Shown here: in pieces, positions 17,137-25,147 of the stretch | Position numbering within the stretch: the stretch's first letter is position 1 | Layout: every line of letters starts with the position of its first letter | Source: a bacterium | GTDB taxonomy: Bacteria; JAMCPX01 | Assembly (NCBI GenBank): GCA_021792615.1 | Contig: JAJYUJ010000005.1 | Coordinates: 1 to 64,000 of the forward strand | Length of the DNA: 64,000 nt | Direction of reading: 5' to 3' | Translations under genes and position numbers: made by a program | Notes under the pieces: generated by a model | What the model saw: only the letters and a program-made list of their open reading frames with translations | Told to the model about the DNA's origin: nothing | Databases searched by the model: none

Positions 17137-18403
17137 GGTTACTCCTTATTTTTATAAAGGAAGGGATCCTTTCGCCCTTTATAAGATCGTTATTCGTTTC
17201 TCTTTTTCGTATAAGATAATATTCTTTATCATCGACCAGAACCTCTGCTGCCCTTCTCCGCGAATTGTAATTGGATGACATTGAAAATCCATACGCGCCT
17301 GCACTCATCAGGGCTATGGCCCGGCCCTGTTCGAGCAAAGGCAGGTTCCGGTCATGCGCAAAAAAATCACCCGATTCACATATAGGGCCGACGACATCCT
17401 GTTTGAAAAGTTTCGAACGTGTTTCATCGACAGGAAGTATTTCGTGATAAGCGTCATAGAAACTTGGGCGTATTAAATCGTTCATACCTGCATCGACAAT
17501 CATAAATTTTTTCATTCCATTGTCTTTTCTGTATAACACCTTTGCTGCGAGAATACCAGCATTACCGGCAAGGACCCTCCCCGGTTCAAGAATAAGCCTG
17601 CCATCAAAATCTTTTAACGTTTTTTCTATTGCTCCCGCATAGTTGTCGGGAGACGCCGCTCTTTCATCTTTATAGGTTATGCCAAGTCCTCCGCCGATAT
17701 CCATGTAGCGTATATCTATCCCGTCTTTTCTGATTTCTTTTATAAGTCCCTGCACCCGTTTTAAGGCATCTATGACCGGTGATACCCCGGTTAACTGGGA
17801 ACCGATATGCATATCGACACCGACGACCTGCAGGTGATGTTTCGACCTGGCTATGGTGTATGCCTCACGTGCATACCTGATATCGATGCCGAATTTGTTC
17901 TTTTTCATGCCGGTTGATATGTAGGGATGGGTATGGGGGTTTATATCAGGGTTAACCCGGATGCTGACAGGAGCTTTTACACCCATCAAGCCCGCTGCCT
18001 CATCGATAGCATCGAGTTCTTCGATGGATTCGGCATTGAACATGAGAATATCTTCGGTCAGGGCATAGATTATTTCCTCCAGTGTTTTGCCGACACCGGA
18101 ATATACGATCTTTTTGCCGCGTATACCGGCACGGACAGCCCTGAAGAGTTCTCCGCCGGATACAATATCAGCACCCGCGCCCAGTGATGAAAAGAGTGCA
18201 ACGATAGCGGTATTGGAATTTGCCTTTACCGAGTAACAGATTAACGGCTTTGTTCTGACAAATGCATTCTTGAAAACATTGTAGTGGCGTTTCAATGTTT
18301 TCGCACTGTATATGTATACCGGCGTTCCGGTCTTTTCTGTTATAGCCCTGACACTGACATTTTCGCAGTACAGTTCTCCGTTTTTATAGCCAAAATAATT
18401 CAT
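17129..18403 (-). CDS. lysA: Diaminopimelate decarboxylase
   Basis: A 424-residue PLP enzyme of the alanine-racemase fold making lysine from meso-diaminopimelate. The PLP-binding Lys is in CYSVKANSN; HIGSQL, GGGLGI and EPGR (LILEPGRVL) follow, and the catalytic Cys is in GPICESGDF. The start was set at MNYFGYKNGEL, behind AGGAGA; the frame is open further upstream through a hairpin but has no ribosome site there. It is first in the lysA-dapF-dapA-dapB unit. Confidence 0.95.
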   Translation of the reverse strand: MNYFGYKNGELYCENVSVRAITEKTGTPVYIYSAKTLKRHYNVFKNAFVRTKPLICYSVKANSNTAIVALFSSLGAGADIVSGGELFRAVRAGIRGKKIVYSGVGKTLEEIIYALTEDILMFNAESIEELDAIDEAAGLMGVKAPVSIRVNPDINPHTHPYISTGMKKNKFGIDIRYAREAYTIARSKHHLQVVGVDMHIGSQLTGVSPVIDALKRVQGLIKEIRKDGIDIRYMDIGGGLGITYKDERAASPDNYAGAIEKTLKDFDGRLILEPGRVLAGNAGILAAKVLYRKDNGMKKFMIVDAGMNDLIRPSFYDAYHEILPVDETRSKLFKQDVVGPICESGDFFAHDRNLPLLEQGRAIALMSAGAYGFSMSSNYNSRRRAAEVLVDDKEYYLIRKRETNNDLIKGERIPSFIKIRSNHV

Positions 18404-18422
18404 TTCTGTCTCCTGTCCACCC

Positions 18423-18448
18423 CGGCAGAAAGGCACGGCTTTCTGCCG
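18423..18448 (-). promoter_or_regulatory. Strong hairpin in the lysA leader
   Basis: CGGCAGAAAG and CTTTCTGCCG are perfect 10-bp inverted repeats with a 6-base loop, about 20 bp upstream of the lysA ATG. No T-run follows on the minus strand, so it is not a standard terminator. It could block or expose the ribosome site, mark an RNA-processing site, or bind a protein. It is too small for a lysine riboswitch. Confidence 0.45.
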
Positions 18449-18562
18449 CATACTTTCGCCCGGGGGTTCATAATGAATGCCGTTACATCTGTTTTTTCTT
18501 TTATAATAGACATTGTCCGATAAAGCTACAGTTTTCGCGACCGGTATAAGGTGTTTATCGCA

Positions 18563-19669
18563 TTATCTCCGTCTTAATTGACCCGGCATTCTGACGGGGT
18601 AAACTATTTCATAATATTCGGACGGTGCACTTTCATTATGTTCCTCAGAGTTATCGACAGCCGTCACATAATAGGTATTAGGGCCTCGCGGTGCGCTTGT
18701 GTCCACATACGTTGTTCCTGATACCGGCTGTGCATTCAATTGTTTGAAGAATTTGTCTTTTCCCGATCTCCTGTAAATGTAATAGCCGAGTATATCCGAC
18801 TCTGTGTTCGGCTCCCAGCTTAAAGCAATGCCATTTTTCAACGGCGCCCCTGCAAGGCCGTACGGCCTTGCGGGTGATACAAGATCAACCGGCATCGCCA
18901 TTATCTCGGAAGACGGAACACTCTCAACCGCGGTATTGCCTATCTTCGACACGCTGGTAACCTCATAGAAGTAAGGGACATTATCCTTCAGATCTCCATC
19001 GATATAGGTCGTGCCCGATATCAGCGCCGGATTTATCGGGAACAGCGGGAAATTCCCCATCTTCAGGCTTCGGTAAATATTGTAATAAACCGTTCCCTTT
19101 ATTTTCGTACCGTCAATGTATGTACCCGGCTGATCCCATGACAGTTCTATAAAATGGGAGCCGGATTGCGCCCTGATATCGGACGGGGGCATGTACGGTT
19201 TATCCCAGAAGACAACGACGGGGACAGACGGATCGCTGACGATATCGTTTTTCGTAACCGTAAAGACAAGATAGGTATAGCGAAAACCATACTCTATATC
19301 CGTATCCTTGATATTCATGAACTGTTCGCCCGGTTGATATTCATACCGCCACTGTTTGTATACCTCTTTCTCGTCCGTATTGGCCTGACTGATGGGGATA
19401 CCCGCGCGTACCATGTTGAATCCTTTTATATTTTTCAAGACGGAACCGTCCGTATTTTTATCGGGGATCTTCCATAACAGCATGATGCTCCTGCCCCGTG
19501 CTGTTGCAGTGATGTTGGTGATGGCCACCGGTTTTGCAAGGGGATAGGGCACGGGAGGTGCCTTCAGGCCGCACCGTGCTGTGAGCAAAGCAAGCAGTAT
19601 CAGCAGGAGCTTACTCCCTATAATGCGCCTAATCTTGACTGCCGGTTTATGTATATGTGCGCTACCCAT
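18563..19669 (-). CDS. Fibronectin type III-repeat lipoprotein
   Basis: A 368-residue predicted lipoprotein. A hydrophobic signal segment (SKLLLILLALLTARC) leads into CGLKAPPVPYP; the Cys is the likely lipidation site, although Arg at -1 is unusual for a lipobox. Three fibronectin-III-like units follow (about residues 45-145, 150-250, 255-355), each with a Trp/Tyr core (LSWDQPGTY; LSWEPNTESDILGYYIYR). Similar small-to-mid lipoproteins sit between argH and lysA in related bacteria, so the location looks conserved; the role is unknown. The start is MGSAHIHK; an upstream in-frame start exists 11 codons earlier. Confidence 0.78.
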   Translation of the reverse strand: MGSAHIHKPAVKIRRIIGSKLLLILLALLTARCGLKAPPVPYPLAKPVAITNITATARGRSIMLLWKIPDKNTDGSVLKNIKGFNMVRAGIPISQANTDEKEVYKQWRYEYQPGEQFMNIKDTDIEYGFRYTYLVFTVTKNDIVSDPSVPVVVFWDKPYMPPSDIRAQSGSHFIELSWDQPGTYIDGTKIKGTVYYNIYRSLKMGNFPLFPINPALISGTTYIDGDLKDNVPYFYEVTSVSKIGNTAVESVPSSEIMAMPVDLVSPARPYGLAGAPLKNGIALSWEPNTESDILGYYIYRRSGKDKFFKQLNAQPVSGTTYVDTSAPRGPNTYYVTAVDNSEEHNESAPSEYYEIVYPVRMPGQLRRR

Positions 19670-19784
19670 AAATGTATCCTTTTCAATAGTACTTTTCTGC
19701 ACGAACGAGATAATCTTCCCCTTCTTTCTTGCCAGGGGAAAGAAGCGGTTTACATCCTCATACTGAACAACAAGATTTATTTGT

Positions 19785-19804
19785 ATAGCACAGAATTGTG
19801 CTAT
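19785..19804. promoter_or_regulatory. Perfect palindrome upstream of the lipoprotein gene
   Basis: ATAGCACA and TGTGCTAT are exact 8-bp inverted repeats separated by four bases. The site lies about 120 bp upstream of the lipoprotein start, between it and a methyltransferase pseudogene. It has the form of a dimeric transcription-factor operator; I do not recognise the factor. Confidence 0.4.
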
Positions 19805-19858
19805 TCTCTATGAAAAAGGAAGTGGATGTTATTTTAACTACACCCCTGCCTACGTTTC

Positions 19859-20114
19859 TCAACTGCTTCTCAAGGCACTGACAACGTTCATTCCTGAAGC
19901 GCGGACAGCAGGCAAGAACCGTCCCCGCGCCCCCACTATCCGGGCCATTTCGAGGGTATAAAAATGAGAGCAGTATCCCGAATCAAGAACGGTCATTCCC
20001 TCCCGGATAAACGGGGCAAATATTGACCGTGGCCGTTGCAGCCATCCACGGACCCTCCTGTCAAGCGCCCCGGCCCGTTCAACGGGGGCACACGCGGTTC
20101 TTATCGTGTTTCAT
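19859..20114 (-). pseudogene. Decayed SAM-dependent methyltransferase (N-terminal remnant)
   Basis: Reading the minus strand from an ATG with a good AGGAGA, the peptide begins MKHDKNRVCP; skipping one extra base in a CCCCC run it continues VERAGALDRRVRGWLQRP, then IFAPFIREGMTVLDSGYC and HFYTLEMARIVGARGRF, ending in TGA. This follows the N-terminus of a class I methyltransferase (expected: LDLGCGPGFFTLEMA), but the glycine-rich SAM loop is ruined (DSGYCSHFY) and nothing downstream of about residue 85 remains. The frameshift, damaged motif I and truncation all indicate a dead gene. It fills much of the ~560-bp space between the lipoprotein and tocopherol-cyclase-like genes. Confidence 0.72.
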
Positions 20115-20231
20115 GATTTCTCCTTGAGCCCTATATTCAATTTCAATGAGCTTCCCGGGGAAAAACCTGTTCTTTGCAGTAGATAATGGATTATGCTGTC
20201 ATACCGCATGTGGTTTTGATTGAACCTTCGC

Positions 20232-21362
20232 CTACTGATTACTATATTCGCCATACTCGCAGCCGGCATTTTTTATTGCAATATGATCTATCAGTATCGT
20301 TTGGTTTCTCTTCTTTTTTAAAAGCTTTATTTCTCCCTGCCCCGTTCCACCGTTCCAGAGTTTGTTGTGCAATTTTTTCCCGTTTGGTGCCTCGTAGTTT
20401 ATCAGGAGCATTTCATCTTTGCGGCACTCCAGCGTCAACTCCATGACTGATTGCCTGTTGGCAGCATGCACCTGCCATGTATTCATTGATGTGCCTTCCT
20501 TGAAGCTAAACGAGATACGTGTGCCCGTCCAAAATTTTGAAAAGTTATAATCATACATTTTTCCCTCGTAATACATCCCGCCGAGAAGCTTGCCCTGCAG
20601 CCCGATGCCGAATACTCTGGGCGTTCCCCCGCCCATCTCGACAGCAGAATTCGACAACACTTTCCCTGTGATAAGGCTTCTCATGTTACAGCTGCTGATC
20701 CACAACCAAGGCGAGGTAAAATCCCTTCCCCAATTTTTGTCTGCATAACCGTATGATTTTTCTGCAATGATGTCATACACCTCTCCATCAAACGTGACTT
20801 CTCCGCTGTACTCCGTCTTGATACCTTCGGCATGCCAGAACATTTCAAAAGCATTGATGGTACGGAAAAACCCCGAGGCACCGTAGCCGACATTGTAAGC
20901 AATTTTCTTCTGAATGGACAAGTCCCATTGCATACTGCCTGCATCACACATATATTCGGGATGCTCTTGAGCTTCGTGTGCGGATACTTCACAGGAGCCT
21001 TCCATGTGGGTTTCTGTCAGCGCACAACTGCCGATTTTTATGTTCAGTTCATGGGAAGGACAGGAGAAATCACTGATAGGATAAAAATTGTGGATTTGCT
21101 TTGCATTCTTTCCCCAGGCACCAACCTTGATCAGGGCGTACGAGGGTTTGACGTCCTTTGCACGGTTTTCCGGAAGCTGTCCCAGAACCACACGCGTACC
21201 ACCGAGAGCAGGATTGATGACAAAATATTCTATAAAGAATGTCTTTTCCTCACCGGTTTTTCTATTATACCCCGTAAAGTTATGCCACCACCAGTCATAC
21301 CCTTGCCGGGAAAGAGCACCCTTTAACATGAAAAGGTCCCGGCTCACATCACGTTTGTTCAT
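20232..21362 (-). CDS. Tocopherol cyclase-family protein
   Basis: A 376-residue protein resembling the tocopherol-cyclase family (PF14249). Visible features are the N-terminal YDWWWHNFTGYNR with FFIEYFVIN, the central GYADKNWGRDFTSPWLWISSCN, and strand-rich C-terminal repeats with W/Y spacing. Plant and cyanobacterial members close the chromanol ring of vitamin E; distant bacterial homologues have no proven reaction. The rest of the window suggests an anaerobe, so real tocopherol synthesis is unlikely. There is no signal peptide. The start MNKRDVSRD has a perfect AGGAGG. It sits between argH and the lysA lipoprotein, probably as an insertion into an older operon. Confidence 0.7.
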   Translation of the reverse strand: MNKRDVSRDLFMLKGALSRQGYDWWWHNFTGYNRKTGEEKTFFIEYFVINPALGGTRVVLGQLPENRAKDVKPSYALIKVGAWGKNAKQIHNFYPISDFSCPSHELNIKIGSCALTETHMEGSCEVSAHEAQEHPEYMCDAGSMQWDLSIQKKIAYNVGYGASGFFRTINAFEMFWHAEGIKTEYSGEVTFDGEVYDIIAEKSYGYADKNWGRDFTSPWLWISSCNMRSLITGKVLSNSAVEMGGGTPRVFGIGLQGKLLGGMYYEGKMYDYNFSKFWTGTRISFSFKEGTSMNTWQVHAANRQSVMELTLECRKDEMLLINYEAPNGKKLHNKLWNGGTGQGEIKLLKKKRNQTILIDHIAIKNAGCEYGEYSNQ

Positions 21363-21406
21363 TGCGGTCACCTCCTTATCATATACGAACAATGACGGTG
21401 AATTTG

Positions 21407-22840
21407 CTATATCTTTTTGAGGAGACTCTCGTAGTGCTTGATCTTTTTTTCGAGCTTTTCCAGAGCAATCCTCACCTGTTTTTCTGCAGTACCTCCGGGC
21501 ACAGCCCTGCCGTTGATGGAAGCCTTGATATCAAGTGCATGCCGGATGTCGGGCATGAACAGGGGAGAAAAGGTCTTAAAGGTCTCATATCCGAGTGAAG
21601 CCACATCGACGCCCTTTTTTATGGCATACAGTACTATTCTGCCGGTAACTTCGTGTGCTTTCCTGAACGGCATGCCCCGGCGTACCAGATAGTCTGCAAT
21701 GTCCGTCGCAAGGAGGTTGCCATGGGATAATGAGTCTTTCAACCTATCCGTGTTGAATGACAACCCTTTGATCAACGGTGCCCATACCTCGAGGACAAGT
21801 TTTGCAGTATCCACCGCATCGAATACCGCAGGCTTGTCTTCCTGCATATCCCGGTCATACGCAAGCGGCAGGCCCTTCATCATAGTCAGTAAATTTACAA
21901 GAGAGCCGTACACCCTGCCTGTTTTTCCCCGGGTGAGTTCTGCGACATCGGGGTTTTTTTTCTGCGGCATAATGCTGCTTCCCGTTGTAAACGCATCCGG
22001 CAGGGAAACAAATCCAAATTCATCGGTCGACCAGAGGACGATCTCCTCGGACAGCCGGGAAAAGTGCATCAAGAGCACACTGACGGTATAAACCACGTCA
22101 ATGGCAAAATCCCTGTCGGAAACTGCGTCAATGCTGTTTGCGCTTATCTCTTTGAATTTCAGGAGCTTTGCCAATGCCTCCCTGTTGACGGCGTACGGGG
22201 TGCCTGCAAGCGCTCCCGAGCCGAGCGGCATGACCGAGACAGCATAGTAAGCATGCAACAACCGTTCGATATCCCTGTTAAACATTTCCGTATATGCGAG
22301 CAGGTGGTGACTGAGCAATACGGGCTGGGCATGCTGGGTATGCGTAAATCCCGGCATAGGAATGCCCATGTATTTCGAAGCCTGCGAGCTTAGAGCGGAC
22401 TGTACATCCAGCAGCTTTGCAACGATACTCCTTACCTCATCGATCGCGTAAAGCCGGAATGCCGTGACAACCTGGTCGTTGCGGCTCCGGCCGGTATGGA
22501 GCTTGGAGGCGGTATCCCCGATGATTTGTTGCAGCCTTTTTTCGATCGCCGTGTGGATATCTTCGTCCCGTTCATCGAAAACAAACCGCTTTGTTTTGAA
22601 TTCAAGTTCGATCTTGTGCAGGCCCTGCTTGATGCGGTTGTATTCCGAAGGATCGATTACACCGGCATGCAGCAACCCTTCGGCCTGTGCACTGCTGCCT
22701 TGAATGTCGTAGAGCGCAAGCCTTGAATCCACAAGCAGGGAGTTCGTAAACCTATTGACAACCTCTGCAGGCTCCTGTTCAAACCTCCCGCCCCATAGCT
22801 TAAAAACGTTGTTCTTTTTCTGTTTTTTATCTTTTTTCAT
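21407..22840 (-). CDS. argH: Argininosuccinate lyase
   Basis: A 477-residue lyase that splits argininosuccinate into arginine and fumarate. Diagnostic segments are KLWGGRF near the N-terminus, HTGRSRNDQV, GFTHTQHAQPV and the fumarase-superfamily signature GSSIMPQKKNPD. The length is normal apart from a Lys-rich start (MKKDKKQKK). In related bacteria argH precedes the lysA/dap genes; here a tocopherol-cyclase-like gene, a pseudogene and a lipoprotein separate them. A 10-bp inverted repeat directly precedes the start. Confidence 0.95.
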   Translation of the reverse strand: MKKDKKQKKNNVFKLWGGRFEQEPAEVVNRFTNSLLVDSRLALYDIQGSSAQAEGLLHAGVIDPSEYNRIKQGLHKIELEFKTKRFVFDERDEDIHTAIEKRLQQIIGDTASKLHTGRSRNDQVVTAFRLYAIDEVRSIVAKLLDVQSALSSQASKYMGIPMPGFTHTQHAQPVLLSHHLLAYTEMFNRDIERLLHAYYAVSVMPLGSGALAGTPYAVNREALAKLLKFKEISANSIDAVSDRDFAIDVVYTVSVLLMHFSRLSEEIVLWSTDEFGFVSLPDAFTTGSSIMPQKKNPDVAELTRGKTGRVYGSLVNLLTMMKGLPLAYDRDMQEDKPAVFDAVDTAKLVLEVWAPLIKGLSFNTDRLKDSLSHGNLLATDIADYLVRRGMPFRKAHEVTGRIVLYAIKKGVDVASLGYETFKTFSPLFMPDIRHALDIKASINGRAVPGGTAEKQVRIALEKLEKKIKHYESLLKKI

Positions 22841-22841
22841 G

Positions 22842-22880
22842 ACTTGTTTATACTACATGAACAGGGACGGATAAACAAGT
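22842..22880. promoter_or_regulatory. Inverted repeat between ompA-family gene and argH
   Basis: ACTTGTTTAT (22842-22851) and ATAAACAAGT (22871-22880) are exact 10-bp inverted repeats with a 19-base gap, lying between the ompA-family stop and the argH ATG. On the plus strand a T6 run follows, giving a terminator-like look in the wrong direction for these genes. On the minus strand it would sit over the argH start region, so an operator or attenuator is possible. Confidence 0.4.
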
Positions 22881-22889
22881 TTTTTGTGG

Positions 22890-24509
22890 TTACTGGGACG
22901 TAATGGTAAACTCGACCCGCCTGTTTTCTGCCCTGCCTTTTGCAGTCCTGTTGTTCGCAATAGGCGAGGCCATGCCGTAGCCTTTTGCCGTCATTCGCCG
23001 GGCATTTACCCCTTTACGGACAAGATAGTTCATGACTGCCTCGGCACGGGCCTGGGAAAGCCTGAGGTTCGTCGAAGGTTTGCCGATATTATCGGTATAG
23101 CCTTCGATACGGATCGATATCCCGGGATTTTGTATAAGCAACCCGGCAAGTTCGTTCAATATGCCGAATGAAACAGGCATGATCCTCGATTTACCGAGCT
23201 GGAAAAAGATCTTCTCGGTTATCACGATCCTCTTTTTGTCTTTTTCTATGAATACCCGCTGCTTGTTCATTGCAACAGGCGGCGGTGCAGATTGTTCCGT
23301 CTCCAGAACAAAATCAACCGCTGTCTTGAAACCTTTGTCTATATGGATGTCCTTTGCCTGCGCCTTATACCCTGCCATCGAAGCAGACAGGGTATAATCG
23401 CCTGCCGGAAGTTTTATAAAGAACCCGCCGGTTGCAGCATCCCCGGTGACCTGTTGGCTTATCTGAGGCATACCGACAGCACGGGAATACACCGCAGCAC
23501 TTATTGTTGCCGTCAATGGTTTGCCCTCAAGATTTGTTACCCTGCCATAAGCAGCACCAATCGTGGATTGCTTTTCCAGTGCAATGACTGTGGAAACTGT
23601 CGCTCCCGGCTGTACGGTCACCGTGACCGTGCTGGCTGTATACCCTTCTTTATATGCAGACAGGGTAACACTGCCGGGTTTAAGGCCGGGTGTTGTAAAA
23701 CTACCGTTGATCGGGTCCGTCGAGAGATCCGTCAAGCCCGTATTTACCATCCGGACAATGGCCCTGCCCAAAGGAGCTGATGTTCCTTGATCGACCACCC
23801 TGCCCTGTATCTTGCCGGTATAGGTGTGTTCAGGAGACGAAAGCGGGATAAATCTCTTCACTACCCTGACGTTTTCCCGTTTGTTAAACGTATACGTAAC
23901 CATACCCACGACATACGGTATATCCCGTATACCTGCCTCTGCACTGATGATAAAATCATCTATTCTTATATTCAGCCCGATGGGGATGTATATGGTAGGA
24001 AAGGGCAGGTAGTATTTTCCTATTTGGTTCTCCAGGTCTTTGGCCTTTTGCGGATCAACACTCGGGTCGGTAGGCAGGCCCCAATGATACAGGTGGACAA
24101 TCCCCCAGCCCATGCCGATGCCGGTATAAAGATTTACAGGCCAGGAGGGAAATGCCGTAACAATCTCCGCCACATCAAACATAAACATATCGGCATGTGC
24201 TGCGGTAAAATCCTGTGTGTTGGGAAGTGTACGGTAATGGCTGTATGCAAGGCTGTACCTGCTCGAGAAAACCCCTTTGGGCCCGTCGCTTCCATAAGAA
24301 ATGTAGCTCACCCCGACGGTATATCCTTCCATGTTATAGGTACTGTCCGTAGTTTTGAGTGCATTTCTTGCAAATGAAGGCAGCCCTGTCCAGCCGGAAC
24401 TTACAGAGATGCCGCTACGTGCGACAGGATCCGCCATGACTCGGGGTACCAAAACCATGGAAACCACACCCATAAGAAACAGTACTAAGACATAACGGTT
24501 TTTTTTCAT
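22890..24509 (-). CDS. OmpA-family outer-membrane protein with carboxypeptidase-regulatory-like repeats
   Basis: A 539-residue exported protein. A signal peptide (MKKNRYVLVLFLMGVV ... VMA) leads into a strand-rich part (about residues 25-225) that may form a beta barrel. Two carboxypeptidase-regulatory-like beta sandwiches follow (about 230-320 and 320-415; GRVVDQGTSAPLGRAIVRM, GYTASTVTVTVQPG). The last ~110 residues are an OmpA peptidoglycan-binding domain (RIEGYTDNIGKPSTNLRLSQ, RAEAVMNYL, GYG, NRRVEF). It probably anchors the outer membrane to the wall. I chose MKKNRYV; a GTG eight codons earlier is also possible. It lies just downstream of a small lipoprotein gene and likely shares its promoter. 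Confidence 0.83.
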   Translation of the reverse strand: MKKNRYVLVLFLMGVVSMVLVPRVMADPVARSGISVSSGWTGLPSFARNALKTTDSTYNMEGYTVGVSYISYGSDGPKGVFSSRYSLAYSHYRTLPNTQDFTAAHADMFMFDVAEIVTAFPSWPVNLYTGIGMGWGIVHLYHWGLPTDPSVDPQKAKDLENQIGKYYLPFPTIYIPIGLNIRIDDFIISAEAGIRDIPYVVGMVTYTFNKRENVRVVKRFIPLSSPEHTYTGKIQGRVVDQGTSAPLGRAIVRMVNTGLTDLSTDPINGSFTTPGLKPGSVTLSAYKEGYTASTVTVTVQPGATVSTVIALEKQSTIGAAYGRVTNLEGKPLTATISAAVYSRAVGMPQISQQVTGDAATGGFFIKLPAGDYTLSASMAGYKAQAKDIHIDKGFKTAVDFVLETEQSAPPPVAMNKQRVFIEKDKKRIVITEKIFFQLGKSRIMPVSFGILNELAGLLIQNPGISIRIEGYTDNIGKPSTNLRLSQARAEAVMNYLVRKGVNARRMTAKGYGMASPIANNRTAKGRAENRRVEFTITSQ

Positions 24510-24537
24510 GAAAGCGTCTTTTATGTTTATCACAATT

Positions 24538-25023
24538 CTATTTTGATTTTGAGTTGGAGGCCTTCTGCCTGCTGCGTGCTTTCATTACTTCCATCATATT
24601 GTTATAGAGAAAAACTCCCTGTTTATTGCCGTCTGCCTGCGAACCTTTCAGTTTTTCCATGCTGCTGCTGGGCACATAACAATCGTACAGTTTCCAGCCT
24701 GCAGTGTCTCCGTCAATGCGTGCATCATAGCAGTTCCAATCTTTCACTATCCCGTAATACCATGAAACATCGGGCATGGTGTTGAGACAGCTTCCCATCA
24801 CGGCCCACTGGTCAACATCACTCATCAGGGAAGTGCGCTGACAATCCCGTACATCCGCGCTGACCTGGGGATTGTCCGGTATTTTATAGTAAAAAGCATG
24901 GAGTGCCGGCATACACCCCGACACTATCGAAAATATACCCGCACCGAACAGAAGAGCGAATAAACTTTTCACCCTTTTACGAATCCCTGCACCTTTTTGA
25001 ATGAATAAGCCTCTCGATTCCAT
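24538..25023 (-). CDS. Small lipoprotein of unknown function
   Basis: A 161-residue predicted lipoprotein: basic N-terminus (RKRVKS), hydrophobic stretch LFALLFGAGIF, lipobox IVSGC, with the mature part starting CMPALHAFYYK. The mature region has four further Cys (RDCQ, GSCL, WNCYD, YDCYV), consistent with two disulfides in the periplasm, and a Lys/Ser-rich tail. I do not recognise the family. It is first in a unit with the OmpA-family gene 28 bases downstream, suggesting a joint envelope role. AGGAGG precedes the ATG. Confidence 0.68.
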   Translation of the reverse strand: MESRGLFIQKGAGIRKRVKSLFALLFGAGIFSIVSGCMPALHAFYYKIPDNPQVSADVRDCQRTSLMSDVDQWAVMGSCLNTMPDVSWYYGIVKDWNCYDARIDGDTAGWKLYDCYVPSSSMEKLKGSQADGNKQGVFLYNNMMEVMKARSRQKASNSKSK

Positions 25024-25082
25024 AACTTGCCTCCTTATGAATTTATGAGAGCATAAACTCGCTAAAACCTCAAACGGGAAAG

Positions 25083-25111
25083 TATATATTGGACGAATCT
25101 ATGCTTGTCAA
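25083..25111 (-). promoter_or_regulatory. Near-consensus sigma-70 promoter for the lipoprotein/OmpA unit
   Basis: On the minus strand TTGACA (25106-25111), exactly 17 bp, then TATATA (25083-25088). It lies about 60 bp upstream of the lipoprotein start and downstream of the acyl-CoA ligase stop, and is one of the best promoter matches in the window. Confidence 0.68.
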
Positions 25112-25147
25112 GGCTCTGGAGGAGCCCATGGCAGAAACATTACTTCA

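Noticed and set aside
18404-18562. Lysine riboswitch before lysA
   Set aside because: The region has one simple hairpin and is too short for the five-helix L-box fold.
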